In this document: positions 1 to 9,187 of the stretch, one piece after another
Numbering within the stretch: the stretch's first letter is position 1
Layout: the number at the start of each line of letters is the position of its first letter
Assembly: GCA_965199845.1 (NCBI GenBank)
Contig: CBDATZ010000024.1
Span: 124,001-188,000, forward strand
Direction: 5' to 3'
From: Ilyomonas sp965199845
Lineage (GTDB): Bacteria > Bacteroidota > Bacteroidia > Chitinophagales > Chitinophagaceae
Length of the DNA stretch: 64,000 bases
Program-made: the position numbers and the translations under genes
The notes under the pieces: generated by a model
Told to the model about the DNA's origin: nothing
The model's input: only the letters and a program-made list of their open reading frames with translations
Database searches by the model: none

Positions 1-2557
1 CCCTTAGCACCGGCAGTTCAAATTCAAGCGGCGGTTCGGCGAACAAGGCTTGCCCGCCATGCACGACCGCCTTGTTCTTTTGCTGCAAGAAATTGGCTTC
101 CCACAACAGGCGTTTTTTGGATTTTCCGGTAAAGCGGAACGCACCGACACTGACCAGTGTATTGAGTTGCTCAAGCCCCGTATTGGTGCGTTCGATAAAG
201 TCCTGCAAATGCAAATAAATGCCGTTGGCTTGCCGCTCTTCCAGAATAGTTTCCACCAGCTTGTTTTGCAGCCCTTTGATATGGATAAAACCGGTATGGA
301 CCACACTGCCTTTTATGTTGGTAAATTCATCGCTGTTATTGACACAAGGGGCTTTGATCTCACCACCTGTTTTAAGCAGTTCGAGGAAATAAAGTTCCCG
401 TGAATAAAACCCGCCGAAATTGTTGATCACACTCACCATGAATTCCTTGGGATAGTAGGTTTTTAAATACAGGCTCATATAGCTTTCGACGGCAAAACTT
501 GCCGAATGCGCCTTATTGAAACTGTAACCGGCAAAGCTTTCCATCTGCCGCCACACTTCAGCCGCCAGTTCATCGGAATGCCCGAGGTTTTTGCAATTGG
601 ATAGGAACTTCTGTTTGATCGCAAGAAACTGGTTGTTCGAGCGGTATTTGCCACTCATGGCGCGGCGTAAAATATCGGCTTCACCCAAAGTCAGCCCCGC
701 GAAATAGTGCCCGATCTTGATGACGTCTTCCTGGAATACCATGACGCCGAAGGTTTCGCTGAGATGCTCTTCAAACAGCGGGTGCGGGTAACTGATCTTA
801 TCCCGGTTATGAAAGCGTGAAATATATTCGCGCATCATGCCGCTTTGCGCGACCCCGGGACGGATAATACTGCTTGCCGCCACAAGGGTAATATAGTCGT
901 CACACCGCAACTTTTTTAAGAGTTGCCGCATGGCAGGACTTTCGATATAGAAGCAGCCAATCGTATTGGCTTCACGGATCTGCCGTTTGATGGCGTCGTT
1001 ATTCTTGAAACTGGCGACATCATGGATATTGATGTCAACGCCTTGGTTGTCTCGGATCAGCCGCAGGCTTTCCTTGATATGCCCCAAGCCGCGCTGGCTC
1101 AAAATGTCAAACTTGTTAATGCCGATATCCTCTGCCACGAACATATCCATCTGCACCCCGGCAAAGCCTTTTGGCGGCATGAAGGACGTTGCATAGGTAT
1201 GCAGTTTTTCTTCCGTTATCAACATACCGCAGGGATGAATGGAAAGATGATTTGGGAAGTTTTTTAATAGCGCACCGTAACGCAGGATCATTGCACCGAT
1301 CTTGTCTTCCGCCCTGTTATCGCGTTGCAGGATTTTGATTTCATCTGTCGGCAAGCCGAAGACTTTACCCAACTGCAAAATGATGGCGTCATGCTGAAAG
1401 GTGGAATACGAGCCAAGCAGCGCGACATGGTTCCTGCCATACCTCTTGAACACATAATCAATCACTTCATCACGGTCCGTCCACGAAAAATCAATATCAA
1501 AATCGGGCGGGCTGGTTCGCTCCGGGTTAAGGAAACGCTCAAAATACAAGTTGAGTTCAATCGGGTCGACATCGGTGATTTTGAGGCAATAGGCGACAAT
1601 CGAATTGGCGCCGCTGCCGCGCCCGACATAGTAAAAGCCGCAGGATGCGGCGTAACGCACGATATCCCAATTGATAAGGAAATAAGCATTGAAACCGAGG
1701 TCATTGATGATTGCCAATTCCTTTTCCAGCCGTGCCAGCGCGACTTTGTTCTTCTTACCATAGCGGTATGAAAACCCGTCTTTTGCCAGCTTGGCAAGTA
1801 ACACCCTGTCATCTTCCTTGGTCGCGCTAAAGCATTGCTTGTTCTTATCAGTGGAAAAATCCATCGTAATGGAACAGGCATCGAGCAGTTTGTACGTGTT
1901 GGTAATGATAAAGGGAAAATCTCGAAAAGCTTCCAGCAAAGCGGACGGTGACAGAAAGATTTCCCGCGCATCTGCTTGCGCTGTTTCCGGCAGCATGGAC
2001 AGCAGGATATTTTTATCAATGGAGCGAAGTAAGCGGTGCAGGTTGAAATGTATCTTATCCTGAACGGTGACCGGCTGGCGGACAATGAATTTGTCTGGAT
2101 ATTTTTTTGTTTCAACCGCAAAAAGTTTATTGATCTCCCAGGGCAGCACGCCGATACGTTCATAGGAAAGCAAGCGTTCGAGTGGCTTTGCGCCTAAGGG
2201 GTAAATAACGAAGCCATCCTTATTTTCATCGAAGAAACAAAAATCATCTGCCGCTTCGGGAAAAGGTTTTTTATTGACCAGGTAGTCACCCAGAAACGCA
2301 TTGATCCAGGCTAACCCATTGTTGTTGGCGGCGACCAGGATATAAAGCAGCGTATCGCCGTTGCGGATTTCCGCGCCGGGAATGGGCTTGATTCCTGCCT
2401 CCTGGCAAAGCTTGACAAAGTCCCACACATCACAGGTGGAATTGATATTGGTGAGGGCAAGCGCAGTCACACCTTTCTCTATCGCGGTTTCGATCAGTTC
2501 CTTTGTGGCATACGTGCCATAGCGAAAACTGAAGAATGTCTTGCAGTTCGTGTACAT
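1..2557 (-). CDS. dnaE: DNA polymerase III alpha-like polymerase (DnaE family), partial
   Basis: The reading frame starts at ATG 2557 and stays open to base 1, so about 852 residues are present and the C-terminus lies outside the window. It encodes a C-family replicative-type polymerase. The motif GRGSGANS lies near residue 310 and the catalytic aspartate motif PDFDIDF near residues 351-357; later blocks such as SIHPCG, FQEDV and FNKAHSASFA also match DnaE. The N-terminal PHP region begins NCKTFFSFRYGT, lacking the HxH metal ligands of a typical PHP domain, so no proofreading or phosphatase activity is expected from it. Bacteroidota commonly carry such a second DnaE with an ImuB-like Y-family partner for error-prone synthesis; any partner here would be left of the window. 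Its position next to ArdC and mobilisation genes suggests it travels with the island. Family call is strong; the mutagenic role is inference. Confidence 0.9.
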   Translation of the reverse strand, partial: MYTNCKTFFSFRYGTYATKELIETAIEKGVTALALTNINSTCDVWDFVKLCQEAGIKPIPGAEIRNGDTLLYILVAANNNGLAWINAFLGDYLVNKKPFPEAADDFCFFDENKDGFVIYPLGAKPLERLLSYERIGVLPWEINKLFAVETKKYPDKFIVRQPVTVQDKIHFNLHRLLRSIDKNILLSMLPETAQADAREIFLSPSALLEAFRDFPFIITNTYKLLDACSITMDFSTDKNKQCFSATKEDDRVLLAKLAKDGFSYRYGKKNKVALARLEKELAIINDLGFNAYFLINWDIVRYAASCGFYYVGRGSGANSIVAYCLKITDVDPIELNLYFERFLNPERTSPPDFDIDFSWTDRDEVIDYVFKRYGRNHVALLGSYSTFQHDAIILQLGKVFGLPTDEIKILQRDNRAEDKIGAMILRYGALLKNFPNHLSIHPCGMLITEEKLHTYATSFMPPKGFAGVQMDMFVAEDIGINKFDILSQRGLGHIKESLRLIRDNQGVDINIHDVASFKNNDAIKRQIREANTIGCFYIESPAMRQLLKKLRCDDYITLVAASSIIRPGVAQSGMMREYISRFHNRDKISYPHPLFEEHLSETFGVMVFQEDVIKIGHYFAGLTLGEADILRRAMSGKYRSNNQFLAIKQKFLSNCKNLGHSDELAAEVWRQMESFAGYSFNKAHSASFAVESYMSLYLKTYYPKEFMVSVINNFGGFYSRELYFLELLKTGGEIKAPCVNNSDEFTNIKGSVVHTGFIHIKGLQNKLVETILEERQANGIYLHLQDFIERTNTGLEQLNTLVSVGAFRFTGKSKKRLLWEANFLQQKNKAVVHGGQALFAEPPLEFELPVLR

Positions 2558-3206
2558 AAAAAGTTGGTCGTAAGTGCTAAAAATATTAGTAAAGTTTAGC
2601 TAAAAAATTGAGCCGACAAAATTTGTTACAAAATCGTATGAGAATAATGTGTTGAAAACTTAAATGTAGCAAGCGCAAATGATAGGCAGGATGATGCTTC
2701 CGACTGTGTATAAGTTCAACTATACAAGCATTATCACAGCAGGAAGTATGTGCCTTTCACCATTTGAATTGCACTTGGTTTGAATGTCCTCTGCATCCAT
2801 TGCAGCATAATCATATTTTAGCGGAGCGTAAGAGCAGTCACAAACGAAACGCCTTGCTGCACCTGTTTAGCTCTTGACGATATAGGAATATAATGCTATA
2901 ATATAGCAGTCTCAGTTTGTTCCATCTCTCTTTATCTGTTCTGCCTTGATGATCCATCTCATTTCCTTTTGACAGCTCAACTCACCGGCTCTGTCGCTAT
3001 GGTTTGCTTTTCTTTCGTCACCTTTTCTGATGAATGAGTTGAATGGTAGCAACCGGTGATAACCGAAGCCGCTCCCGCCACCAATTATTATTTTCCTCTC
3101 CCCTTGGGGATTCACCCGCCCAGCCAAAATAACACCCGGTTTGGTTGCTAATGCTCCGGTTCTTCCATCCCCTGTTACCATCAACTCCAACAGAAAAGGT
3201 CTACCA
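2558..3206. other. Intergenic region, long leader before ardC
   Basis: This 650-base gap separates the divergent polymerase and ardC genes. The only clear signal is the sigma70-like promoter at 2874-2902, which would give ardC a leader of about 300 nt. A reverse open frame at 2912-3229 has no recognisable protein content and overlaps the ardC start, and I do not regard it as a gene. I see no RNA family that I can name in the leader. Confidence 0.5.
2874..2902 (+). promoter_or_regulatory. Sigma70-like promoter upstream of ardC
   Basis: TTGACG at 2874-2879 and a perfect TATAAT at 2897-2902 are separated by exactly 17 bases. The spacer and -10 share a 19-base identity (ATAGGAATATAATGCTATA) with the promoter at 5359-5387, so the two are probably controlled together. 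This is the enterobacterial layout rather than the Bacteroidota TTTG/TAnnTTTG layout. Confidence 0.7.
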
Positions 3207-4109
3207 ATGGATAACAGCACACAAACCACACAACAGCCGAAAACATTCCGCGATACCTACAGCCAAGTGACCGATACCATCATCCGACAACTTGAAGCAG
3301 GCACGATTCCCTGGTTCAAACCCTGGCAGAATAATGATAGCGCATCCTTTGCCTTCCCGCAAAATGCAACCACAGGTAAAAACTATCAAGGCATCAATAT
3401 CGTTCTCCTCTGGTCAGCCAACCAGGAGAAAAACTTCTGCAGCCACGAATGGGCAACATTTAAGCAATGGTCTGGTAAAAAAGAAACAATCCGCAAAGGT
3501 GAGAAAGGCACGATGATCGTCTATTACGATACCTTGGAAAAAGAAGTCGAAGGCGAACTTAAAAATATCCCTTTCTTGAAATCTTCCTATGTCTTCAACC
3601 GGACGCAATTGCAAAGCTGGCAACCCTTGCCGCCTGTGTCAACACGACCTTTCATCGAACGCCTGCTCGCAATTGATGCTTTCGTCGATAATACGCAGGC
3701 AATTATCGAACATGATCACGGCGGTGCCTATTATATGCCTTCGCTTGATAAAATCCTCATGCCGTATTCGTATAGCTTTATCGATACGCCAACGCGCACC
3801 CGTCAGGAAGCCTATTATAGTGTGCTTGGTCACGAGCTTGTCCACTGGACGGGGCACTCAAAACGTCTTGACCGCACTAAAGGCAAAAAGTTTGGTGATC
3901 AGGCTTACGCCGCCGAAGAATGCATCGCCGAACTTGGCGCTGCCTTTCTCTGCGCTGAACTGGAGATTACCGCCGAACCAAAAGGCGATCATGCCAGCTA
4001 CATTGCCAACTGGTTGAAAGTGTTGAAAGACAATAAAACATTCATCGTCAAAGCTGCCAGCGAAGCGTCGAAAGCCGTAGGTTACCTAAAAGAGTTGCAG
4101 CCGAAATAA
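3207..4109 (+). CDS. ardC: ArdC-family antirestriction protein
   Basis: This 300-residue protein has the two-part layout of ArdC: an N-terminal single-stranded-DNA-binding region (DUF1738-like, with the typical IPWFKPW segment near residue 30) and a C-terminal zincin metalloprotease-like domain with GHELVHWTGH, an HExxH site. ArdC proteins bind incoming single-stranded DNA and protect conjugating plasmids from host restriction. The frame is open further upstream to 3141, but ATG 3207 is preceded by AGAAAAGG and begins the conserved region, so I chose it. It is transcribed from the promoter at 2874 and ends in the strong hairpin at 4132-4158. Finding it beside relaxase and coupling-protein genes fits a conjugative or mobilisable element. 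Confidence 0.9.
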   Translation: MDNSTQTTQQPKTFRDTYSQVTDTIIRQLEAGTIPWFKPWQNNDSASFAFPQNATTGKNYQGINIVLLWSANQEKNFCSHEWATFKQWSGKKETIRKGEKGTMIVYYDTLEKEVEGELKNIPFLKSSYVFNRTQLQSWQPLPPVSTRPFIERLLAIDAFVDNTQAIIEHDHGGAYYMPSLDKILMPYSYSFIDTPTRTRQEAYYSVLGHELVHWTGHSKRLDRTKGKKFGDQAYAAEECIAELGAAFLCAELEITAEPKGDHASYIANWLKVLKDNKTFIVKAASEASKAVGYLKELQPK

Positions 4110-4131
4110 TAAATCAGTTTATTTTTTTGCT

Positions 4132-4158
4132 AAAAGCCCCGCAGTGCGGGGCTTTTTA
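4132..4158 (+). terminator. Rho-independent terminator after ardC
   Basis: A perfect 7-bp stem GCCCCGC/GCGGGGC with a 3-base loop is followed by TTTTT, 23 bases after the ardC stop codon. Confidence 0.9.
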
Positions 4159-4269
4159 TTGTCAAAATAAATGTGGTAAGTTATCCTGTAATTGCTTTTA
4201 GTATTCTTTTAGTGACAAAATATTAAATAAAAATCCTTATTTTTATAATATAGTAATTATTTGTATCAA

Positions 4270-4972
4270 TCAATGTAATTGATACAAATAGTATCGTGCT
4301 TCTTCCCGAAATTTTATTATAAAATCGCTCCTTTCATCAGAGGTCATCTTCTCATAAGGTTTAGGCATTTTATGTTCGACTTTTAAATTAGGAAGCATAT
4401 AAGTATAGTATCCATTATCATCAAAAGTTACACCATTTATATTAATTGAATTGTCTGCTTTTTTTAAATCAACTTGTAAAATTGGGATGTCGTATTCATC
4501 TATAACTTCGATCCATTTGTCACATATGTGCAGCTCATAATTTTTGCCTTCCTCATTTATTAATTGATTATCGTGTATTTTTGCAACTCGCTTACCATCA
4601 AAACCAAACATTATACAATTTAAGATAAGATGTCCGTTTATATCTTTTATTAATAAAGAAAAATTTCTACCAGCTTTTACACCGGTTATGCCGCTTTTTA
4701 AATCTTGCAACGTGAATCCATAATTTGCTCCAGCTTTTATCCAGATTTTTTTTGGTAGTGTCTATATACTTGTTTAGCAATAATACCTTATTCCTGTTTG
4801 AGTCTGTAACGTTATTGTAGATATATGTCTGTTTGATATTTTTTGTAACCTGCACATTATTAATCGTCTTATTGCCCTTCATAAAATCTCCCTTTACTGT
4901 TTTTATGTTAACAGTTTGTGCCTTGGCATACAAAAGAGAAACTGAAATAAGAAAAATTAATGTGCATTTCAT
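4270..4972 (-). pseudogene. Secreted hypothetical protein split by an A8 frameshift
   Basis: Two reverse open frames, 4667-4972 and 4270-4710, appear to be one gene. The first starts with a signal peptide (MKCTLIFLISVSLLYAKAQ) and continues through the segment KGDFMKGNKTINN; its frame then runs out into an unnatural basic tail. The junction is a run of eight A on the coding strand near 4748-4755. With seven A the frame would continue DTTKKIWIKAGANYGFTLQ straight into the second open frame, giving a protein of about 220 residues. The start overlaps the upstream gene's stop (ATGA), implying translational coupling. I do not recognise the family. The frameshift may be real decay, slippage-based switching, or a sequencing error at a homopolymer. 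Confidence 0.65.
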
Positions 4973-5256
4973 TTTGCCTTTGATTTAATTGTATCCGAAA
5001 TATTGTTTGTTGTTTTACTTCCCATTACAAAATCACCCTTAATTTCACCGACTGAAGTAGAATTAATAGAAATAGTATCATTCTTTTTTACAGGAATATT
5101 AGTTTCAATGCCTTTAACTGTAATCTTATTATGTCCTCCGCTAAGAAATGCGTAACTAATCACAAGGATAGAAAAGATGAGAATTATAGGTATCCAAATT
5201 TTTATTAATTTTCTTGTTGATTCATCCTGCATTCCTTTATTCCAATCAAATGTCAT
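4969..5256 (-). CDS. Small membrane protein, unknown function
   Basis: This protein of about 95 residues starts MTFDWNKGM (an upstream ATG at 5295 is possible) and has one membrane segment, WIPIILIFSILVISYAFL, near residues 22-40. The outer or C-terminal part contains GDFVMGSKTTNN, closely matching GDFMKGNKTINN in the next gene downstream. The stop overlaps the ATG of that gene (ATGA), so the two are likely made together. No family is recognised; a paired membrane and secreted protein sharing a short motif suggests a common complex or a common ligand, which is inference only. Confidence 0.6.
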   Translation of the reverse strand: MTFDWNKGMQDESTRKLIKIWIPIILIFSILVISYAFLSGGHNKITVKGIETNIPVKKNDTISINSTSVGEIKGDFVMGSKTTNNISDTIKSKAK

Positions 5257-5358
5257 AGCTCTAATTTCATGTAAAAGTACTAAGTATAATAGCAAGCCTC
5301 AAAACTGTTCAACCTCAATGTTTCAACAACACTTCAAAATGCAACTTAATACACACAC

Positions 5359-5387
5359 TTGACATCATAGGAATATAATGCTATACT
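5359..5387 (+). promoter_or_regulatory. Sigma70-like promoter upstream of the AlpA-like gene
   Basis: TTGACA at 5359-5364, a 17-base spacer and TATACT at 5382-5387 form a near-consensus sigma70 promoter. The core ATAGGAATATAATGCTATA is identical to that at 2881-2900. Transcription would begin about 30 bases before the ATG at 5425. Confidence 0.75.
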
Positions 5388-5424
5388 CTGCAACCCATCA
5401 AACAACCTCTTTGAAAGGCATGGC

Positions 5425-5628
5425 ATGACAACAGAAAACAATATTCCCGAGACCGGCTATCTCCGTATCAAACAAGTCCTGCGTTTTATCCCTGTCAGTA
5501 AAAGCACCTTTTGGGCTGGCGTGAAGACAGGTCGCTTTCCAAAGCCTGTAACTTTAGGTGGTCGCGTGACCGCATGGCATGTGAAGGATATCCGGCAATA
5601 TATTGATAGCTTCGATAAGCAGTCCTAA
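5425..5628 (+). CDS. AlpA-family helix-turn-helix DNA-binding protein
   Basis: This 67-residue protein matches the AlpA / phage-regulator family: LRIKQVLRFIPVSKSTFW forms the recognition helix-turn-helix, followed by GRFPKPVTLGGRVTAW, the typical wing, and a short helix ending the protein. Such proteins act as transcriptional switches or excisionase-like directionality factors on integrated elements. It lies 27 bases upstream of the Toprim protein gene, probably in one operon, under the promoter at 5359. The duplicated promoter core upstream of ardC and of this gene makes autoregulation plausible, though unproven. Confidence 0.85.
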   Translation: MTTENNIPETGYLRIKQVLRFIPVSKSTFWAGVKTGRFPKPVTLGGRVTAWHVKDIRQYIDSFDKQS

Positions 5629-5654
5629 ACATCTCAAAAGAAAGGAAGCTTTGC

Positions 5655-6608
5655 ATGAATATCGAACAGGCAAAACAGATTGAATTGCATGGGCTTGTCG
5701 AGCATCTTGGCGGGCGGTATCACAAGCAAACCAAACCCGATGAAACCTGGTATTATTCGCCCTTCCGCCCGGATGAACGCACGGCTTCCTTCAAGGTGAA
5801 CCCGCAGCGTAATGTGTGGTATGACTTTGCCATTGGTGCTGGCGGCAGCACGATTGATCTTTGGCTTGACTACAACAATCAAGATAGAAAAAACCGCGAT
5901 GCCATTAAAGCGGCTTTGCAAGGTTTGGGACAGTTTTGTAATTCACCATCATCGCTGGTATCGCAATACCGTAGGACGGCTAAAGACTATAACAAGAAAG
6001 TGCAACTGGTATCTGAACAAGTCAACCGCTTTAAATTAATTAAGCCTCCTGGGCGTATCTGGCATGATGCCTTGCTACAAGAAGTCGGACGCCGCCGATT
6101 GAGTCTTAATACTGTTACCCCCTTCATAAAACAGGCAGATATTCATGATACAAAAACAGGTAACAAACTGACTGGCTTTTCTTTTCAAAATGATGAATTT
6201 GGTTGGGAAATCAGTATTCCGAATCCTAACGCTGGAAAGAGTTTCAAAACATCGATTGGAAAGAAAGCGCCGTCATCTTTTACAAATGATGCACATGAGA
6301 AAGCGCTCATCTTTGAAGGCTTTTGGGATTATTTAACCTGGGTGCAAATGCAGAAAACAAGCAATCTAAAGGCAGATGTTTATGTGATGAATTCGCTGTC
6401 TTTTAAAAAGCAGATTGCGGATACTATTATTGCAGAAAATAAAATAAAAAGAGCGTTACTTTTTTTTGACAACGATGAAGCAGGTGAACAATCAAAAAAT
6501 GACTTCTTTTTGTTTTTTGATACAAAAGAAATTTCCATTGGCACAATGGAATATACTTACAAAGGCTGCAAAGATTTAAATGAAAAATGGATGAACTATC
6601 GAATATAA
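5655..6608 (+). CDS. Toprim domain primase-like protein
   Basis: The N-terminus resembles the DnaG/CHC2-type domain found on Bacteroidota mobile elements (YYSPFRPDERTASFKVNP, then NVWYDFAIGAGGSTIDLW near residues 35-75), but the zinc-binding cysteines are absent. The C-terminal half has a Toprim fold signature: the glutamate motif KALIFEGFWDYL near residue 215 and the aspartate motif ALLFFDNDEAGE near residue 265. It probably makes primers for, or processes, element DNA during replication or transfer. A strong ribosome site, AAAGGAAG, precedes the ATG. Base composition falls towards the 3' end, where the gene becomes clearly more AT-rich, as do the cargo genes that follow. Confidence 0.8.
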   Translation: MNIEQAKQIELHGLVEHLGGRYHKQTKPDETWYYSPFRPDERTASFKVNPQRNVWYDFAIGAGGSTIDLWLDYNNQDRKNRDAIKAALQGLGQFCNSPSSLVSQYRRTAKDYNKKVQLVSEQVNRFKLIKPPGRIWHDALLQEVGRRRLSLNTVTPFIKQADIHDTKTGNKLTGFSFQNDEFGWEISIPNPNAGKSFKTSIGKKAPSSFTNDAHEKALIFEGFWDYLTWVQMQKTSNLKADVYVMNSLSFKKQIADTIIAENKIKRALLFFDNDEAGEQSKNDFFLFFDTKEISIGTMEYTYKGCKDLNEKWMNYRI

Positions 6609-6633
6609 AGACGCTTTTATTAGATTCATGCCT

Positions 6634-8372
6634 TTACTCTTTTTTTTGATCATCACATAAGATTTTTTTAATAGCATTTAAATGCGCTATTCCCTCATCA
6701 ATTGTTCTATTTAATTCGTCCAACTCAAATATACTGTTGTGAACAGGAGGTCGAACCCAAGATCTTACTGCATATACTTCAAAAAACTTATCTAAATCAG
6801 ATAGATTAAAATTTTTTGGCTGCATTTGATTTCCATCAAGCTTGACTGCAATAATAAGTCTGCTTACTGCACCAGAATCTTTATCTCTAACTCCAGAAGC
6901 AATGCCTGATAGTGCATTAATATCTTCTATAAATTCCAAATCTTCTTCTGGCGGTACATTCAGCATTATAAATATTGGCTTATTTTTTTCATTATCCACA
7001 AAATTTTTTCTTTTGAAGTGGTATGGCATTCCTTATAGGTCCTTCTAAAAAGATTGAAAGTAATTTTGTCGTAAAATTGAGATACCCATACCCTTCCCAT
7101 CTATATTGACGTTTTTCTGATGTGCCATGAAAATACTGAATTTTGTAACTATTTGATGATTGATGACGAGTAATATCTAATGTATCTCTTTGAAGTTCAT
7201 TCTCGTCATAAGGATGTATTTTGTAGTAAAGATGATATTTGCCAACAAATGTTTCAGGAAGATTGTTATTAACCTAATGCTTCTTCTTCGTTCATCGTCA
7301 TCCAAGATGCGAGAGATTGTAAACTTGTAACTATAATTTTATGAGGAGATGACATTCTATTTTTATTCCTATCATTCAAAAATTTTTGTATTTCAACAGG
7401 AACCCCATCTCTTTCATTTTTGAACTCGAAAGGTTCTGCTAAAGCCCATTTTTCTTTTACCACTTTTTCTAAAATTACTGTTTTTGTGACGCAGTTGTGT
7501 GTAGTTGGATGTTCATAAGTCATGTGTGCTATACACGCATCCATTATATCCTTGTAGGCGGGGTTGATTCTTATCAGAAAATGGGTATAAAATGCTTCTC
7601 CAATAATATTTACTAAATTGACAATTAAAAAGTTTTTTGTTGCATTACATCTGGCTGTACCTTTCCAACTATATAAATTTTCCTTTGTAGCCTGGGCTGA
7701 TTGAAGCCTTACGCTAAGATTTAAAGCATCATCTCCTTTTGAAAATGTGATTACTTTTCGTCCTATAAATTTTTCATGCCTTTCCCAACAATACCATACA
7801 GTGTCCTCAAATGATTTTAGCAGAATTTCATTTTCGTAATTAAAATCCTGCCTATTCTTTTTTTCAATTATTTTTTTTTCAACTCTTTTTCGATCTCCAA
7901 TGTTCAAAACTTTATTGTGAGTATTATTTTTATCTAATTCTTTATTGTTAATAGTATTTAATTTTTCTGATATGATTTCACGAAAATTTAAAAACAATTC
8001 TTTGTATAATTTGTGTCTATACACAATTCTTAAGTTAGCAGTTTTGATTTCTGAATTATCAAGCTCATTAGATAAGTCTTTAAAATCTAAAAATATTTTT
8101 TCATCCCTTTGTTTTAATAATAAGGAGGCTTGATAGCAAAATGAACTGAACGTTTTTTGCCCCATATTTGGTTCAACATCTTTATTAAATAAACTATTTT
8201 GAATAGCGCCCGGAGTCATCGCTTCACCGAACAAATCTTTAGCAATTTTTGTAGCATACTTTTTTGTTGGAACCCTTGTTATTATGCTAGGATAATATTT
8301 AATATTTAGTACATAATCTGTGAGACGTAGAAAACAGTAATATTCTTGCTGGGTTAATCGTGCGTTAGCCAT
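6634..8372 (-). pseudogene. Unknown repeat protein broken by two frameshifts
   Basis: Three consecutive reverse frames look like one gene. The first, 7269-8372, encodes 367 residues (HTH-like or helical N-terminus starting MANARLTQQEYYCFLRL). Its last codons read EEEALG and then stop; removing one G from the GG at about 7273-7274 would lead into a 79-codon frame with no start codon of its own (7030-7268). That frame in turn ends at an A6 run near 7008-7013; removing one A joins it to the 131-residue frame 6634-7029. The joined protein would have two similar domains, each with a WxG core: LYSWKGTARCNATKNFLIV and QYRWEGYGYLNFTTKLLSI, each followed by a segment ending in a similar hydrophobic strand. 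I do not recognise a family. The reading of one broken gene is inference from the fit of the frames. Confidence 0.55.
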
Positions 8373-8614
8373 AAACAGGTTTTCACAAATATGAAATAAA
8401 TTTTACCATTTCATAAACATAAAAGCTAATAATCACTTATTCATAAATATTTCGGTATTCATTATAAGAATAATAAATATTTTATTATCCAATATTTATA
8501 AGTTTATTATTCTGTTTATCAGCATATTAAAAAACTAATTTAAAATTATTAGTAATTTCGCTATGGGAAGCATCATAGCAAACAATCATAAAAAATTTAT
8601 ATAAACTTATAGGG

Positions 8615-8863
8615 CTAAACAGGATAAAACGTTGGAGGACTCCAATTATTTTCAACATCATTTAAAAAATCTTGACGTTCTGAGTTAAAAGCTTGTATTT
8701 CCCTTTTAAGTTCTTCAAAATTGTTGCAAAAGTTTAAAATTTTTTGTATTTCATCAGTTATGCTTTCAACAGCCTCAGTGTATCCTATAAAGCATGATGT
8801 GTTGTGCTCTTCTTGAGCTACATAATCTCGCCATGTTTGTTTATTTAATGGTTTAAGAATCAT
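8615..8863 (-). CDS. Hypothetical protein, 82 residues
   Basis: The likely start is MILKPLNKQTW at 8863; an extended frame begins at 8914. The protein is acidic and helical in its second half (ESITDEIQKILNFCNNFEE), with no membrane segment or motif that I recognise. It is divergent from the gene at 8930 and lies in the AT-rich cargo of the island. Confidence 0.45.
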   Translation of the reverse strand: MILKPLNKQTWRDYVAQEEHNTSCFIGYTEAVESITDEIQKILNFCNNFEELKREIQAFNSERQDFLNDVENNWSPPTFYPV

Positions 8864-8929
8864 GATTGAACCTCTAAAAAAGTAACTATAGTTATACTTC
8901 AATCTTTCAGTCAACTAAAAATAAAAAGT

Positions 8930-9187
8930 ATGGAAAGGCAATACATTTACAACAACGAAATTAGTTGTATATTAGATGAGTTAATGCAGCGTGAAGATGA
9001 ATATAAAAAAATGATTGACTATTTGAAAAATAATAGAGATGAAAACAAGCTAATCTCTATTAAAACTGGATTAAAAGTTATTGTTAATTACTTCGATGAG
9101 GAACTAAAGCGCAAGCTGCCAAATGAAGTTAGAATGCGTTTCAAACACATAAGAAAAGTTTACTTTAATTTAGCTAAAAAAATTTAG
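8930..9187 (+). CDS. Hypothetical protein, 85 residues
   Basis: This small, highly charged, predicted all-helical protein starts MERQYIYNNEISC. It has no cysteine motif, membrane segment or recognisable domain. It is surrounded by AT-rich intergenic DNA (8373-8614 upstream and 9188-9429 downstream hold nothing I can name). Base composition and helical content suggest a real small cargo gene, but evidence is limited to the open frame. Confidence 0.45.
   Translation: MERQYIYNNEISCILDELMQREDEYKKMIDYLKNNRDENKLISIKTGLKVIVNYFDEELKRKLPNEVRMRFKHIRKVYFNLAKKI

Noticed and set aside
2912..3229. Reverse open frame of 105 codons upstream of ardC
   Set aside because: It overlaps the ardC start and leader, has no recognisable protein content and runs against the strong promoter here.
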